Source: Setoptus koraiensis (lineage: Eukaryota; Arthropoda). From it: 64,000 nt of DNA. The stretch spans positions 20,894,001-20,958,000 of the forward strand of contig CM106586.1 of assembly GCA_048013815.1 (NCBI GenBank). Direction: 5' to 3'. Of the stretch, positions 37,330-49,867 are shown piece by piece (within the stretch, counting starts at the first letter, position 1; every line of letters begins with the position of its first letter). Below the pieces are notes generated by a model. The model was not told the origin of the DNA, made no database searches, and saw only the letters and a program-made list of their open reading frames with translations. The position numbers were made by a program, and so were the translations under genes.

Positions 37330-37827
37330 TCAATGATGCAGTCGCACTGTGCGATACCTGGCTGCATTGTGCCAACAACAACAACAAGTCACCTGAGTGT
37401 CGTTGGGCACGGATTGCAGATTGAGCCGATCGGATTGTGGCGCCCGCGAAATCGCAGCCCGACACTTGGCGCGTCATTGAGTGGCGAGAACGCCATCTAT
37501 TAGACTCAATACTATTGAGTCAGTGGGCCACAGAGCGACGGGCCGGCGGCGCGGGGCCACAGCAGCGGCCAGCAGCCGCTAGCAGTGGCCGAAATCAGGG
37601 CCGAACGAGCGGCCGAACGAGCGGCCACCACCTGTGATTGGCGCCACTCAACTATCGCAATATTTCGAATATATTGAATTTCGACGGCGACGTTCGCAGC
37701 AAAGTATCCGATGCTGTGCCGTTCCGTTCCGTCCCGTGTCGTTGTCGGTGTCTCGATTCACCCGTGAATGGCGCTCCAAATGGCGCTTCCGAGCGGCCAG
37801 ACAATGCAAAGTTTGAATTACACACGG

Positions 37828-37875
37828 ACGATCCGAGCGGACGATCCGAGCGGACGGTCCGAGCGGATGATTCGG
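37828..37875. repeat. 13-bp tandem array
   Basis: Three units of ACGATCCGAGCGG (the third with one change) and a diverged fourth. Confidence 0.8.
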
Positions 37876-38103
37876 CCGCTCGCGATGCAAACATTGTGTA
37901 CGATAATGTTTTTAAAAAATGATTCGATGATAGAAAATCATTATGCGTTGCGCAAGAATTAGCCGAAAGAATAAGGCCAATACAGTGAGGAGTAGGCTTA
38001 ACTCGCTGCAGCGGGCTTAGCAGCGGGCCATTAGGTCACACAAACACACAGACACCCTCTGATACGGCCAGTTGGCCAGTTGGCTCGGCGGCCGGTGTGA
38101 TAC

Positions 38104-38142
38104 ACAGAGTAGTGATACACAGAGTAGTGATACACAGATATG
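38104..38142. repeat. 15-bp tandem array
   Basis: Two exact copies of TGATACACAGAGTAG and a partial third. Confidence 0.8.
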
Positions 38143-38554
38143 AGTAGAGAGCTCAGGTGAGTCAGTTGGCGTACATAATTAATCATCGGCGGCATACGCA
38201 AGCAGCAGTTTACGGTATTGTGTTTCCACTAGGGGTGAACTACAAGTCGCCCGGCTGGTCAGTTGGGCAGCGGTCAGTGAATAGTAAACAGCGACGACGA
38301 GAATTTGAGAATGAGATTCGCAACAATCTGGCGCGCACACACACACAGATATTGATATATTGACTGCGAAACAAGTTGTTGCGCCAACTGTTCTGTTGCC
38401 AGATATTGTGGCCTTTGAATCGGCTAGAACATCCAGATAATCTGGCCAATTCAAAAATATGAATGCATCTATATATGAATGGCTTAGCCAGTGCAATATC
38501 GTCGTATCGCATCATGAGCCTGGGGATACGCGCCGCTACACTGCACGCCGTAAC

Positions 38555-38686
38555 ATTTGGCCGGTTATTTGGCCGGTTATTTGGCCGGTTATTTGGCCGG
38601 TTATTTGGCCGGTTATTTGGCCGGTTATTTGGCTGATTATTTGTCTGATTATCTGGCTGATTATTTGGCCGAAAATCTGGCGATTT
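38555..38686. repeat. 12-bp tandem array, about 11 units
   Basis: Six exact ATTTGGCCGGTT units (38555-38626) are followed by about five diverging ones (ATTTGGCTGATT, ATTTGTCTGATT, ATCTGGCTGATT and so on). The unit resembles the 12-mer at 33959 (ATTTG then GCCGG), 4.6 kb to the left. The gradient of decay points to growth at the left end. Confidence 0.9.
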
Positions 38687-41142
38687 GGCCAAATTGGTCA
38701 ATTTGGCCATTTACAAGTCAATACACTCGGCCCGATTCATGTGCAAATGTAAACAGGTACACAATCAATCGAGCGAGCGAGCGAGCGGGCCACCACCGAC
38801 CGATCCGATACGCGAGTGGCGCCATTTATTCGGCGCACTTATTCGCTAAAGCTGGATCCTTCGGACAGCGCCGGTGTGATGGCACCGGTGCAATGGCGTC
38901 AGACGGTCCCAGAAGCCGCGCCACTCGAGCCAGGTTCGCGGACACTGGGGGCGGCCCGAATGTTACAACTTGTAAGTTACAAGTAAAAGCGCATAAATAA
39001 ATAGAGCAAACAACGGATATTGCAGTGCAATGTCGCTAGCTGCAGACACTGGACAGTCGGTTGGTCGTTGATTCATTGGAATGGCGGCTGGCAAACTAGT
39101 TTTGCCAAAACTGTTTTGGCATGGCCAAAAGTTTTCGTTCGCTCGCTTTTGCCATCATCAATCAGATCAATTAATGGAACGGGGCAGCTATAAAACTCGC
39201 CACTGTGTTGCCATTTAATCGCCATAGCAGCAATTTAGTCACAACAGTCTTGGCTGCTGTGATCTAATTTTGCAACAACCATACTCATTCAATACTCATA
39301 ACATGTATATTTAATAGCGATACACACTGGACGGAATTGGCGGTGGAGAGTGGTTTTAAGTATTGCGTCACCGGCGCCATTGCTAACAAACTAACCAACA
39401 AACATGAGATTCTTGTTACATCTTATTGGATTGCATTGGATATAGCATCGCGGGCATTGCGCATTAGAAACCACTGAACTGCATCTGAAATGCTGCAATA
39501 TGCGCTGATGCACTGATTTGACTCAAATGATTTGAGCGTATATCGACATAGCCACAATTATACACAACAACTGCAGCAGTTTTAAATTTAACTACTGTTA
39601 CCGTCGTTTAGTGCAGCTATTACGCAATGTGTATAGTTACTATCTCACAACTGGAGTAGAGAAGAGTTTTATTATTATTATTATTATTAATTTGCAGCAG
39701 AATCAATTTTTGTTCCCTTTTTCGAGCTGCTGCTGCTGTGTCTTTGCGTTGATTTTAATTGAATTGAGCGCCGAGAACGAACAAATTCCGAATGAATATT
39801 CAATTTAAAATTGTCCCTTATTATGGTAGTATGGTAATTATAAAGTTGCAGCAGCGGCGTTGTCTTGCGCATAATATTGTATGCCGTACACAATATCAAA
39901 TAATATGCCAAGATACATGATATAACATGCTGGCGAGTCGCACACACTCTGGCAGTTGCAGGAATTAATATTATTAATCTAATATCATTTATACTAGCCA
40001 GCCATTGCTGGCCATAATGCAAACATGGCTGATAGTCTGATTCAAATGACTCTCTTGATGATTTACTATGGCTACTATCACAAAATAAGATCTTTGTCCC
40101 TGTTTAGAGTTTTTTATTTTTGTTTTTATGATTTGTTTGTGTCTGTTTGTGCACTACATAACACACACTACCTGTTTGATTCAATATAAGGTGTTGGCCA
40201 TAATAAATTAAATCGTAGGCGCTGTAATGGACAGATGGACACAGAGATGAGAGAGCGAGCGAGCTCACAGATCCACAAAATAAGAGCAAGACAAAACGGG
40301 TTAACTCCCTCCGTGTGTCCGTTTAACAGGTAACAGGTAAGGCCGGCCAGCCAGCGAGCCAGTCGGCCAGCCAGCCGGCTCAAATACCTGTACCGTTAGA
40401 ATTTGTAACGTTAATATTTGTAACGTTAATGATTGTGAAAATAAGATCGACCATTGAAGCGGTTCAATGGTTGCTGTTGAGCGCACTCACACACACACAA
40501 ACCACTTATTTAGCTTGCCGATTACTCTGGGCAATTGTCGGCCTATCATTTCTCAGAGCGCCATTGATATCGATATAGATATAAGCTCAATATAACTGAT
40601 AAATGTTGGATATGAGCGTCTGTTATATGAGTTGGATATATGCAACTTATATATATAAATATAAAAGTTGTATCATACGAGTATCGTATGTATTATACAG
40701 TCGTATTATAAGTGTCGGCGGAGGGACACGCTTAGGCGGGATTAGGTTCATTAAAGTGGTTGGCGCTGTTGGTGCCCAAACGTAATGAGACACAATGAGC
40801 ATTGTTCGAGCTTGCACTCATTGCACTCAGCTCTCTATGGTCGGTTCATTGGTCTTGGCCCGATAAACACTTGCCACTAATACAGGTATGTGTGGCATAA
40901 CAGGTAACTATACAGGTGGTATTATGCAAGTTGTATAGAGACGATTGCACAATTGCCAAGACGATACTATTGTATTAAACGTTTCTGTTGCTTTCTGTTG
41001 CAACTATGCCATTGTGCGCACACAAATGATGAATGAATGTCCGGCCAGAGGACACAATAATTCTTCTTTGTTTATAATCACGATCACTAACTGAGCATCA
41101 TGCGGCCGCATGTATCCAACGATGTATCAACCTGGCCCATCC

Positions 41143-41226
41143 GGGTATCGTCCGTGTATCGCCCGTGTATCGTTCGGGTATCGTCCGGGTATCGTCCGGG
41201 TATCGTTTGAATATTGTCCGGGTATG
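41143..41226. repeat. 11-bp tandem array
   Basis: Seven units of GGGTATCGTCC with one to three changes each, strictly 11 bp apart. Confidence 0.85.
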
Positions 41227-41497
41227 TATATGGAGAGGCGCGCAGAGGGATTGATTTTGTTTATTTTTGGCGCTCGCCCGAGCAAAATGGCAGCGGCCGG
41301 CGGAATATCGCACTGTCGAGCAACTGATTTTGTCAACATGGGCACAAGCTTGCTCTCTCGATATGTGCAAACATATGTATAAATACACATAAATATACAT
41401 AAATGTATGCACCGTCGGCTTGTGCAGTGGCGCTCGGGTTGTAATTGAGCCATCCGAGAGACTATTAATCATCGGTTTGGCGGCCCCGATGAGAGCG

Positions 41498-41542
41498 GCG
41501 ACACCGCGCCGAGCGACACCGCGCCGAGCGACACCGAGGCGA
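41498..41542. repeat. 15-bp tandem array
   Basis: Three units of GCGACACCGCGCCGA, the third with two changes. Confidence 0.85.
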
Positions 41543-41818
41543 GCGAAAGCGGACCAAACGAGTCGCAACGAAATGAAAATTATCATGACAATGAGCGCAC
41601 TCACGTTTGTCCACTCTCGCTGCTGCGCCAAGATCCCCGCCGGCCCACGGTTGCGTCAGCATGATAGTGGCCACACAAGAGTGCCAATCGGACAACACAC
41701 AGACAAGATATCATGCCAGCACTGTTACGCAATGGCAACGGCGCACTCAGGTGAGTGCGGGGGCAGCGCACACGCATTTGCATGGCTTCCAGCGGCGCCC
41801 GACTCACACAAGTTGGTG

Positions 41819-41884
41819 CATGATTCATACTGTGTGATTCATAGTGTGTGATTCATGCTGTATGAATCACACTGTATGAATCAC
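41819..41884. repeat. Orientation-switching array of GTGATTCATA units
   Basis: Three forward copies of about 14 bp (GATTCATACTGTGT) are followed at once by two copies in the opposite orientation (TATGAATCACACTG). The block can fold on itself. Confidence 0.8.
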
Positions 41885-42850
41885 GGGGGATGAAATAGAT
41901 GAGACACACACACACACACAAGACAAAAATCATATACGTTATATGAATTGTGTAACTTATGCTATTTATCGCCTTGTCGGTTAGCTTGTTGTTGTTGTTG
42001 TTTTGGCTGTGTGTGTCTGGACAAGACAACAACTCTGGACAAGACAACAACAAAGCGGCTCGAGGCTATTTCTTTGGCCAGTTGTGATATGAAACCGGAC
42101 AGCAGAGCAATACGGTCACAAGTGGAGCTTTGTGGGCTGCAGCTTTTGTTTGGGCCGTTGCGAGGCGCATCAATTGCAATATTATCCAATCCATTGCAAT
42201 GGATAATCATCATTGCATCATTGCTGCAACATTATCCATTATGCAATATGCAGCAGTATCTTTTGATCTTGTGCCCGTTGGACCATTTGATTCGAGCATC
42301 ATTTGAGAGCTGCCGGCTGCCCAGCTGATGATGTAATCTAGCCGGCTGACCGGCCGGCAGAGCAGAGCAGAGCAGCTCTCTAGGTAGGATAAATTCTGGT
42401 GCAACATAAACAACATAAAGAATAACAAGACAAGACAATATGAGTATCAAATCGATCATCATCATACACGAATGAATAGACTGGCCCGTTGGCTGGTTAA
42501 CGCACAACGAGAGAACTTCTTTTTTCTCGACAACAACAACAACAACGACAACGGCAACGACAGCAACATCTCTAGTTGTTGTTTCGAGTGGCGCATTGGT
42601 AGCTGGCCGGGCTAATTTGGCTCGTCCGCTCGTCGTCTTGCAAACCTGGCGATTCTTTAAAGATCAATCATTTTGCTGGCTGCATCTCCATGCAATCGCA
42701 AAGCAGCAATGTTAGCCAAGCGCATACAGTGGGCCATTCATTGGCTCATCGCAGAATTGCATTAGAATTGGTGCTTAATTTTGCATCCAATAATAGATTC
42801 AATTATTCACCCTGTGGCTTACCTGTGCCGGCTATCAAGTGGCTCTACAT

Positions 42851-42910
42851 ACCTGGCTGCCAATACACACTGGCCAATACACACTGGCCAATACACACTG
42901 GCAGCCAGGT
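42851..42910. repeat. 14-bp tandem array inside 12-bp perfect inverted arms
   Basis: ACCTGGCTGCCA (42851-42862) and its exact reverse complement (42899-42910) flank about 2.7 units of ATACACACTGGCCA. This is the same layout as at 33903-34063, with a different unit. Confidence 0.85.
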
Positions 42911-43710
42911 AGGCCGGTGCATGGCAGAATATGATGAACTGGATGCAGCATCTTCTTATTTCAGTCGTCGTTCTTTAATTGCGACTTTATGCTTCTTCTG
43001 CTTCTTTTTGCTCTCGCTCACTCACAATGGCTGGCCCACTTCTTTTCGAGTTACAACAAATGTGTTGCACAATAACAAGCAGCTAACACCAAGAGTCAGA
43101 GAGAGAGAGAGAGAGTATGACAAGAATAATATGCAAAATATCAAAATGTATCATAACATACAAACAATTATCTGTTTGCGTCTCGCAAACCTTGACAAAC
43201 TAACCGGGCCTGTCCGACAACAACAGCAACAGCAACAACAACAACAACTGCCTACCTATTCGCAATAATTACTTGCCACTCACTGCTCTGCTATCTCATG
43301 TATCTCTCCCTGTATGATATGAGTATCATCTCTCGCGTATCTTGCGCATCCATCTACATATCCAGCTACATATCCAGCTACAGCTCGGCTCGTCTAGCTC
43401 GGTCTAGGTGGATGCGAGCGCGAGATGAGTGATTTTGAGTAGAGCACAAAAGATTGGGCTGCTTTTGTGCTTTACTTTCTTGCTGGCTTCTTCTTTGAGC
43501 AGTTTGAGCCACTTTCGAGCTACTCTCGACACTGCACTGGTAACACATTATTGCTATTGCATCATCATAATCATCATCGCCACCAACACACATTATTCAA
43601 ATCAACCACCAACAATCGCTAGAGAGCCAATAATTCACATAATGATGATTCGCGTTAATTTCAGCCGCCTATAGTTTTGTTTTGCTGGCTGGCTGGCCTA
43701 GTCAACTCGT

Positions 43711-43880
43711 TTCTCGCCGTTTCTCGCCGTTTCTCGCCGTTTCTCGCCGTTTCTCGCCGTTTCTAGCCGTTTTTGTCCGTTTTTATTCGCTTCTGGCCGC
43801 CTCTACTCGCCTCTATTCGCCTCCATTGGCCGCTGTTCGCTCCCATTGGCCGCTATTCGCTCCCATTGGCCGCTGTTGGC
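43711..43880. repeat. 10-bp period array, 17 units
   Basis: Five exact TTCTCGCCGT units are followed by twelve diverged ones that never lose the 10-bp register. The right part becomes a 20-bp composite (TCCCATTGGC plus CGCTATTCGC). No frame can be conserved by a 10-bp period, so coding does not explain it. Confidence 0.9.
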
Positions 43881-44219
43881 TCGCAGCGGCGTCTCGCGCG
43901 CCCACTTGCCCAGTCCAGAATGAGCCCCGTTGGTATGGCAATCATTATCAATTCACAGACTGTGCACCTATACTCGGTGTGTGTGTGTCGACCATTGTAC
44001 TATCACATAACGATGCGCCTCCAAACAACAACATTATATAATCACACCGCCATAGATTATATAATCAGATAATCGTGACACTCTTATCACGTGGTCGCGT
44101 TGAAAACGCGCGCCTTGTGCGCTACGAGGCAAACAATTAATTATATTCATGAATCGTAATTAGCAGTTGATTGATTCGCAATTTCATCATTTCCATCACA
44201 CCGTTGCACATTTCCTCGT

Positions 44220-44222
<3 letters not shown>

Positions 44223-44311
<89 letters not shown>
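44223..44311. repeat. Long CA microsatellite
   Basis: About 44 uninterrupted CA units, the longest simple repeat in the window. Alternating purine-pyrimidine DNA of this length can adopt Z-form under supercoiling. Confidence 0.95.
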
Positions 44312-44313
<2 letters not shown>

Positions 44314-47149
44314 ACACCGCATATAATGGGCGCCATTATTTATGTTAGCCAACGTGGCCGGCGATAGCAAAATGGGCCAGTGCAATGCACCGATAGCGCC
44401 CATTGCATTTGCGAGTACATGTAAGTTTGTGCGGATATTATCAGAATGAATATCGAGTGTCGAATAACCAATTGCACCTCATCATGCGCCGCTTATGAAC
44501 GATTATTCTAAATAATCGTCCAGCTAACATCCTAATTAATTTTGATATAGTAGCCCCATGCATCCGCTTATATATTGTATGCCGCCCGCTTACGCACGGG
44601 GCCCCAAACTGCATTGCTGACATAATCACATCAGCTTGCCTATAAATAATAATAGTAATAATAAATGGTACCTGCTACTGGCGTCGTTATTTATATTGGC
44701 TCCACCGGCGGCTGTGCGCGCTGGGTACGCGACTGTGAAAGGGGAGCCGATTAGCTTGGCTTATCTTCATATTTGCAGATATTGTTTTGCATAAAGCAGA
44801 GCACTCCATTTGTGACCAATGCTCCATCTTGTGATGATGTTTGCAGATATAACGCGCGTCATCCCATATATGCATACATGTACGTATATGTATATATATA
44901 TTGTATTGCGGGGGCCAGTTGTTATATCTGCCGCGTTAGAAAATTCCTTTCAGGCTCGCAGGCTTTCAGGCTTTTCAAAATTTGAGCCACCAGCGGTGTA
45001 GCGAAATAAATTTTGCCAACTTGGCATGTTGGCAACGTTTGAGCTGCCAGGTTTGAGCGGATTAAACCTATCTAAAGTTGCAATTAAACTTTTGCCTGGA
45101 ATCATTTCGCAAACAAATCCTTTTGAATGCCAACAGCAGCCAGAGGATCGCCACACAGTAACAGATATGGCGTGCGTAGGAGGGGCTCGCATTGGCAACG
45201 CGAAATCTGGCGAATTTTGGCGGTGAAAGAAATAAAATTCAATAAACATTTGAACATTGTAGGGTCTCCAGTCATGAATCGCACCCAATGAATCGCGTGG
45301 CATCTTGCTGCGAGATAATATTTGCGGATAATCCAGCTCGTGGCAACCGAGTTAATCGACACACTCATAGACACACATCTTAACTTATCTGTCAATGCGC
45401 GTTGCATTAGATCATGTGCGACGATTAGCATTACCTAGGGCATGGGGCCAACGAAATTGGCGGGGCCCGGCTCACGCGTAGACGGCGCACAGATAGCTCG
45501 CGAATCAGATTAATAATCAAGGTTTCTTTTCGTGGTAATAGATATGGCGTATCCACTGCCAAAGGAACTGCACGTGTTCTTTAAATAGGATTAGACATGT
45601 GACATGTTTCTGTCACGCTAGACGCCGACATTGAATGCATGAGCACAAATATTGAAATATATATCCATTGAGCACTGAATGGAATATCTGCATATTGGCA
45701 TCGCCATGGCCCAGCCAAAATACAAATAATAGTAATAATGATAATAATAATAGTAATAATAGTGTTTTTGTTGTTATTGGGCGCTGCTCGCCAAATGGGG
45801 CCCGATTTTTAGAGCGATGACGCGCAGATATGGCGCGCGACCTAACGCGACCCAACGCGGGCCCCAATATGGCCAACAGGGCTAATAGTCCGCGGCAGCG
45901 TAGCTCGCCAAAAGTATAGACATTAGAGAGAGAGAGAGAGAAATTTACTTGCTGCCGTCATACAGTTAACTCGGGGCATAAGTACTAGGTGTACATGACA
46001 ACTGACAACTGGTCGTCCGCCAACTGGGGACGGGCGCCAGTTGGGGACAGCGTGCGGAAGAGAGAGCCGATTAGCGCAAACTAACGCAAATTAATTGATG
46101 ATTCTCTTGATATTAGTTGCTGGCGATGTGTGTGTGTGTATGACGACAACGATTGAAACGGAGCGGCGGCGGCCATTTCGGCGAGCGATTCTCGCGAAAC
46201 CAAAGCCATTGACCAGACAGATAAGACTGGATTAGGAGAAGCGGCAGCGCGGGTTGCGCCATTGAGGGCCGCGCTGACGCCAAGGAGATGTAAATATAAA
46301 TACAGATATAAATATGAACATTAACGTGTCCAGACGCGACCTAGACCCGTCCTCTATCATGGTCTCTATTCATGGGCTCGGCTGTCGCGCCCGGCGGCAA
46401 TCAGCTGTCCGGCCAGCGTTTGTGCCAACCACTATCTGGGGCCAATCGTCGATCGCCAATAGCCGATCGCCAACAAATCGCACGCAAATTGGGCGCACGT
46501 TATTACGTAACGTCACATTTGGTCACAACGCAACCTAATTGCGACCTGGCCTATATGTATATACACATACTCTCATACAAATATATTCATATGTCGGCTA
46601 GTTTACGGCAAGGAAACCCTGCATTATAGCGGGCGCGGCACGAGCCCGTCATAAGCGAGCTGGCGGTTTCTTGCATAATAGTTGCCAAAGAGATAATCGT
46701 GTCGGCGGCGGTGGCGGCGGCGGCGGCAGCAGTGCCCGCATCTTGAGATGTCGCCGCACATCGTTCGCCGTTTATCGCCCCATCGCTAATATAATGGCAA
46801 TGTGATTAATTGGATATCGCGCAATCATCATCAACACTTCTAAGGTCTCCTCCTCGGGTTCGTCGGGCCCCGCGTCTGTCCGGTCAATCACAACAACACC
46901 GTAACCGTACGCGCAACAGACAATCGCACATAGTCGTAATGAATTTCTCTAACCAACCGTATGTTTGGCAGTCTTATTCTGTTTAGAATAAGTTCATTCA
47001 AGTGAATAATTTTATGGCCCGCCATTCATTATGCGACTCAACTTTATATCATTGTTATTGTCGCATCTCGCTGGCGGTCGCTTCCAACTTTTCTGCTCGC
47101 GCCAACGACAATCAATCCGCCTGGCCAATACGCCAGCGACAAACTAATC

Positions 47150-48350
47150 CGCTCAATCCGCTCTTTCCGACGGAACGGAAATCTTTCTCACAAGTTGGCC
47201 CCTCGCTACGGCATCATCTGTTCGGATGAATCAGATACAGTTGTTTCGGAGATGATGCAATTGTCACAGCCAAAGAAAGCCTGTTTTAATCGTACCGCAG
47301 CGCCATCTGCCGCACTCCGACCACTACAGTCGACGGGAAAAAAAATTCAAAAGTGGCGCGCTCACCTCTGTCCTCGATGCCATCGAGTCGATGGAGCCCC
47401 CCCAATCATGTGTCGCCCCAATCATGTGTCGCCCCAACCCGGTGTCGTTGCTGTGAGTTCAATCATGTCAACAATGGGGCGACATGTCATTATGCAACAG
47501 ACAGCGCTCATTGTTGTTCATTTTGGCGCAACTCAGGTGCAGATATGCACCTTTCCAGTTGAGTCGGTTGTCGGCATTGTCGGCTGTGAATATCACTCTC
47601 TGGCATGTATCTGGCACACGAACAAGAATGGGCACCGTTGAGTGTGTGCAGTGATTGGAAATGTACCAACAGGAAATGACCGAACAATACAGCAGACTGG
47701 CGGCGTGTTTTTAGGATGTTGCACACAGAAGGGGCCCCCATCGCCCTCGTCTAATAAGCAACCCTCAAGCTTGGTCTACATTGAAGTCGCATCAGAGTCG
47801 TCAATTCTCGCCTCTATGTCGGGCGTGCATGTCACTCGTGAAATCCTGTCAGCTTTATTATGGGGCCGGTGCAAGAATAGTCGCTTGATGCGCCCCACTT
47901 CCTTGAGGTATTCAAGAGGTATCAAAATACTGTCTCGCTTGCAATTGCCAAATGACATTCTCTAATCGGATTCTACCACCAACAAAGCAGCGCCATGTCA
48001 TGTTGTTTACTATCAATCTTTGTACAAATATTTTGCAGTTTTTGGCCCATGCATTGCGACCAAGAAGGGGCCCCAACAGCGCCACCTATTGACGAGGGAC
48101 ACAAAGTACAACTAATGAGCATACGGGGGCAGACAAGGGACACACTTACATTTAGAGGGATTTATATTGGGAAAGATTTACATTTGAAATTAACTGTGGG
48201 CACCGCTAAAGACGAACAGTTAGCGCTCTGGAGCGCACAGATACAGAGCACGCTACGAAATACGACACATAGATGGAGCCTATGCATGCTGGTCATTTTG
48301 GCTGTAGAAATTAAAATCGTTGCTTGTGCAATAGAGATGTGATGTCTGCT
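47150..48350. other. Single-copy island with coding-like open stretches, no family recognised
   Basis: This segment stands out from its surroundings. Simple repeats are almost absent, apart from a 16-bp CCCCAATCATGTGTCG duplication near 47399-47430, and GGGGCCCC occurs twice (near 47732 and 48067). Open stretches with balanced composition occur on the plus strand around 47195-47641, 47642-47965 and 47995-48342. No complete frame or known domain is evident. An old broken mobile element or a diverged pseudogene would fit; chance is not excluded. Confidence 0.25.
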
Positions 48351-49867
48351 GTTGGAATTGTTAGCGCACTTTTGACTTGTTTGAATGTAAATGTCATTGA
48401 TTAGATGCGATTGGATCGATCCAATTGATTGATCGGTTTGTCCACAGTGTGATGATGTTGCCATATACTGCTATCACGCTGCCGCTTCAAGGTCTGAGCT
48501 GCTTTGCTCTGGTCAACTCGTGGCTCACGCTGGCCAGCATCAGTTGGCTGTATTGTTGCTGTTGTTGTTGTTGTTGCTGTTGTTGTTGTTGCTGTTGTCG
48601 GGCCGATTGGCAACTATTGTGTAACCGCCATTGGACCGGACAGCGCACTCTGAAACTCTTGTTCGAAACAGCGAAAGTCAAGTGATAATGGTTGCTGTTC
48701 TCGTCGCAAAGTGGCATGTTCGCTATTGTTTGTAAGGATCAGATTCTCTATTTGTAAATTAAGTAGACAATGTAACCTACAATGTTCACTGTGCGGCTTG
48801 AATAGATTCTACTAGAATCATTTGAGTGTTAGCCAGAGACAGATCTCAGAGACTAATCTGATTGGTTGCATCCCAACGACATTGTATGTCGCTGTGGTTG
48901 CTGTCGTTATTGTTGTGCAACTGTATGGCGTGATTGAATTGTCTACAATATGCAACTCGAGAATCAGTCAAACATACAGTATAGCTGATGAAATGGCAAC
49001 GAATGTTGGCTGAAAATTGTTGGCGCAAAGCATAAGTATACCAACCACTTACATATGCGGACGGGCCATCGTCACATGTGGCGCAGATGACGATAACAAT
49101 CATTATTGGCCGATGATTGATTGCCATCATTGATGTTGATCTATATGGAGAATCGATTCGAGCAACAACAACAACGATGCTCGGGCCAATTTAGATTTTC
49201 ACTATTGCTGTTGCATGATGCTCACCGAAGAGACATCCAATTTGAGCGACCTGCACCTCATACAAACGAAAACTAAATCTCGCATCTCAGCTATCTGGCC
49301 AGAATTGAGCCGAATTGAGCCGAATTGAGCATACAACAGGTAGCGATGGAAGTGGCCAGAGTGAGTGAGATTCAAGGTCGCCAAATTGTAGTTGTGGAGC
49401 GCGCGTGCGAGACTAACCCATATTTGTCTGGTGCTGGCTGTTTGTTGAGACAGCAACAAACGGGATTGACCTCTTCGTGGGCAGTGGCGTCATTGGGCAG
49501 GTTCTTGTCGATGCGAGCTTTATTGGCGATTGGCGAGAAGCAACCAATTAACGCCGGGCCCCAGTTGGTGTTCATATCAATTCAATTGTGTAGTGTGGTT
49601 CTGGGTCGTGAGGGCGCGCTGCAAGCGCGCGGCAGTTGCATCCATTCGGATTGGGCATGTTGCATGTGATGCGCACACCAGGCATAGCAAGAGGCGCATA
49701 GAACTTTTGTGTCGGCCTGCGATGAGTGATGCAAGTTGCAATATGGCCGTCGACTGTGTGTGTGTGTCGGCGGAGCATGCGCATTGGGCCGAACCGAATG
49801 AAGCTATAAGTTAGTGTGTGTGTTGTGTCTGCATAGCAGCGAACTAAATCGAAACGAGTGGCCACTC
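48351..49867. other. Non-coding spacer
   Basis: No gene is supported. It holds TTG/CTG runs near 48554-48600, three GCCGAATTGA-type repeats near 49307-49328, and short GT runs. Overlapping open frames on both strands appear spurious. Confidence 0.5.

Larger units (their letters stand above)
30001..41000. other. Non-coding DNA dense in short tandem arrays
   Basis: No gene is supported. Arrays listed separately begin at 32631, 33903, 34975, 35681, 36776, 37828, 38104 and 38555. Other visible items are an ATC run (30935-30960), GATCCGAT/GATCTGAT words near 30190-30262, a 9-bp GCCAGTGGA-like stretch near 35384-35422, and donor-like CAGGTGAGT at 38155 and CAGGTAAGG at 40332 without matching exons. 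Confidence 0.5.
41001..46970. other. Non-coding DNA dense in short tandem arrays
   Basis: No gene is supported. Listed arrays lie at 41143, 41498, 41819, 42851, 43711 and 44223. A 16-bp perfect palindrome, ATCCATTGCAATGGAT, lies at 42189-42204. A frame open over 42690-43268 has no domain and ends in a CAA-derived Q run. The remainder is mixed single-copy-looking sequence. Confidence 0.5.

Noticed and set aside
48030-48300. Resemblance to the end of a PH domain
   Set aside because: Only a few residues with W and hydrophobic spacing match, far too little to call a domain.
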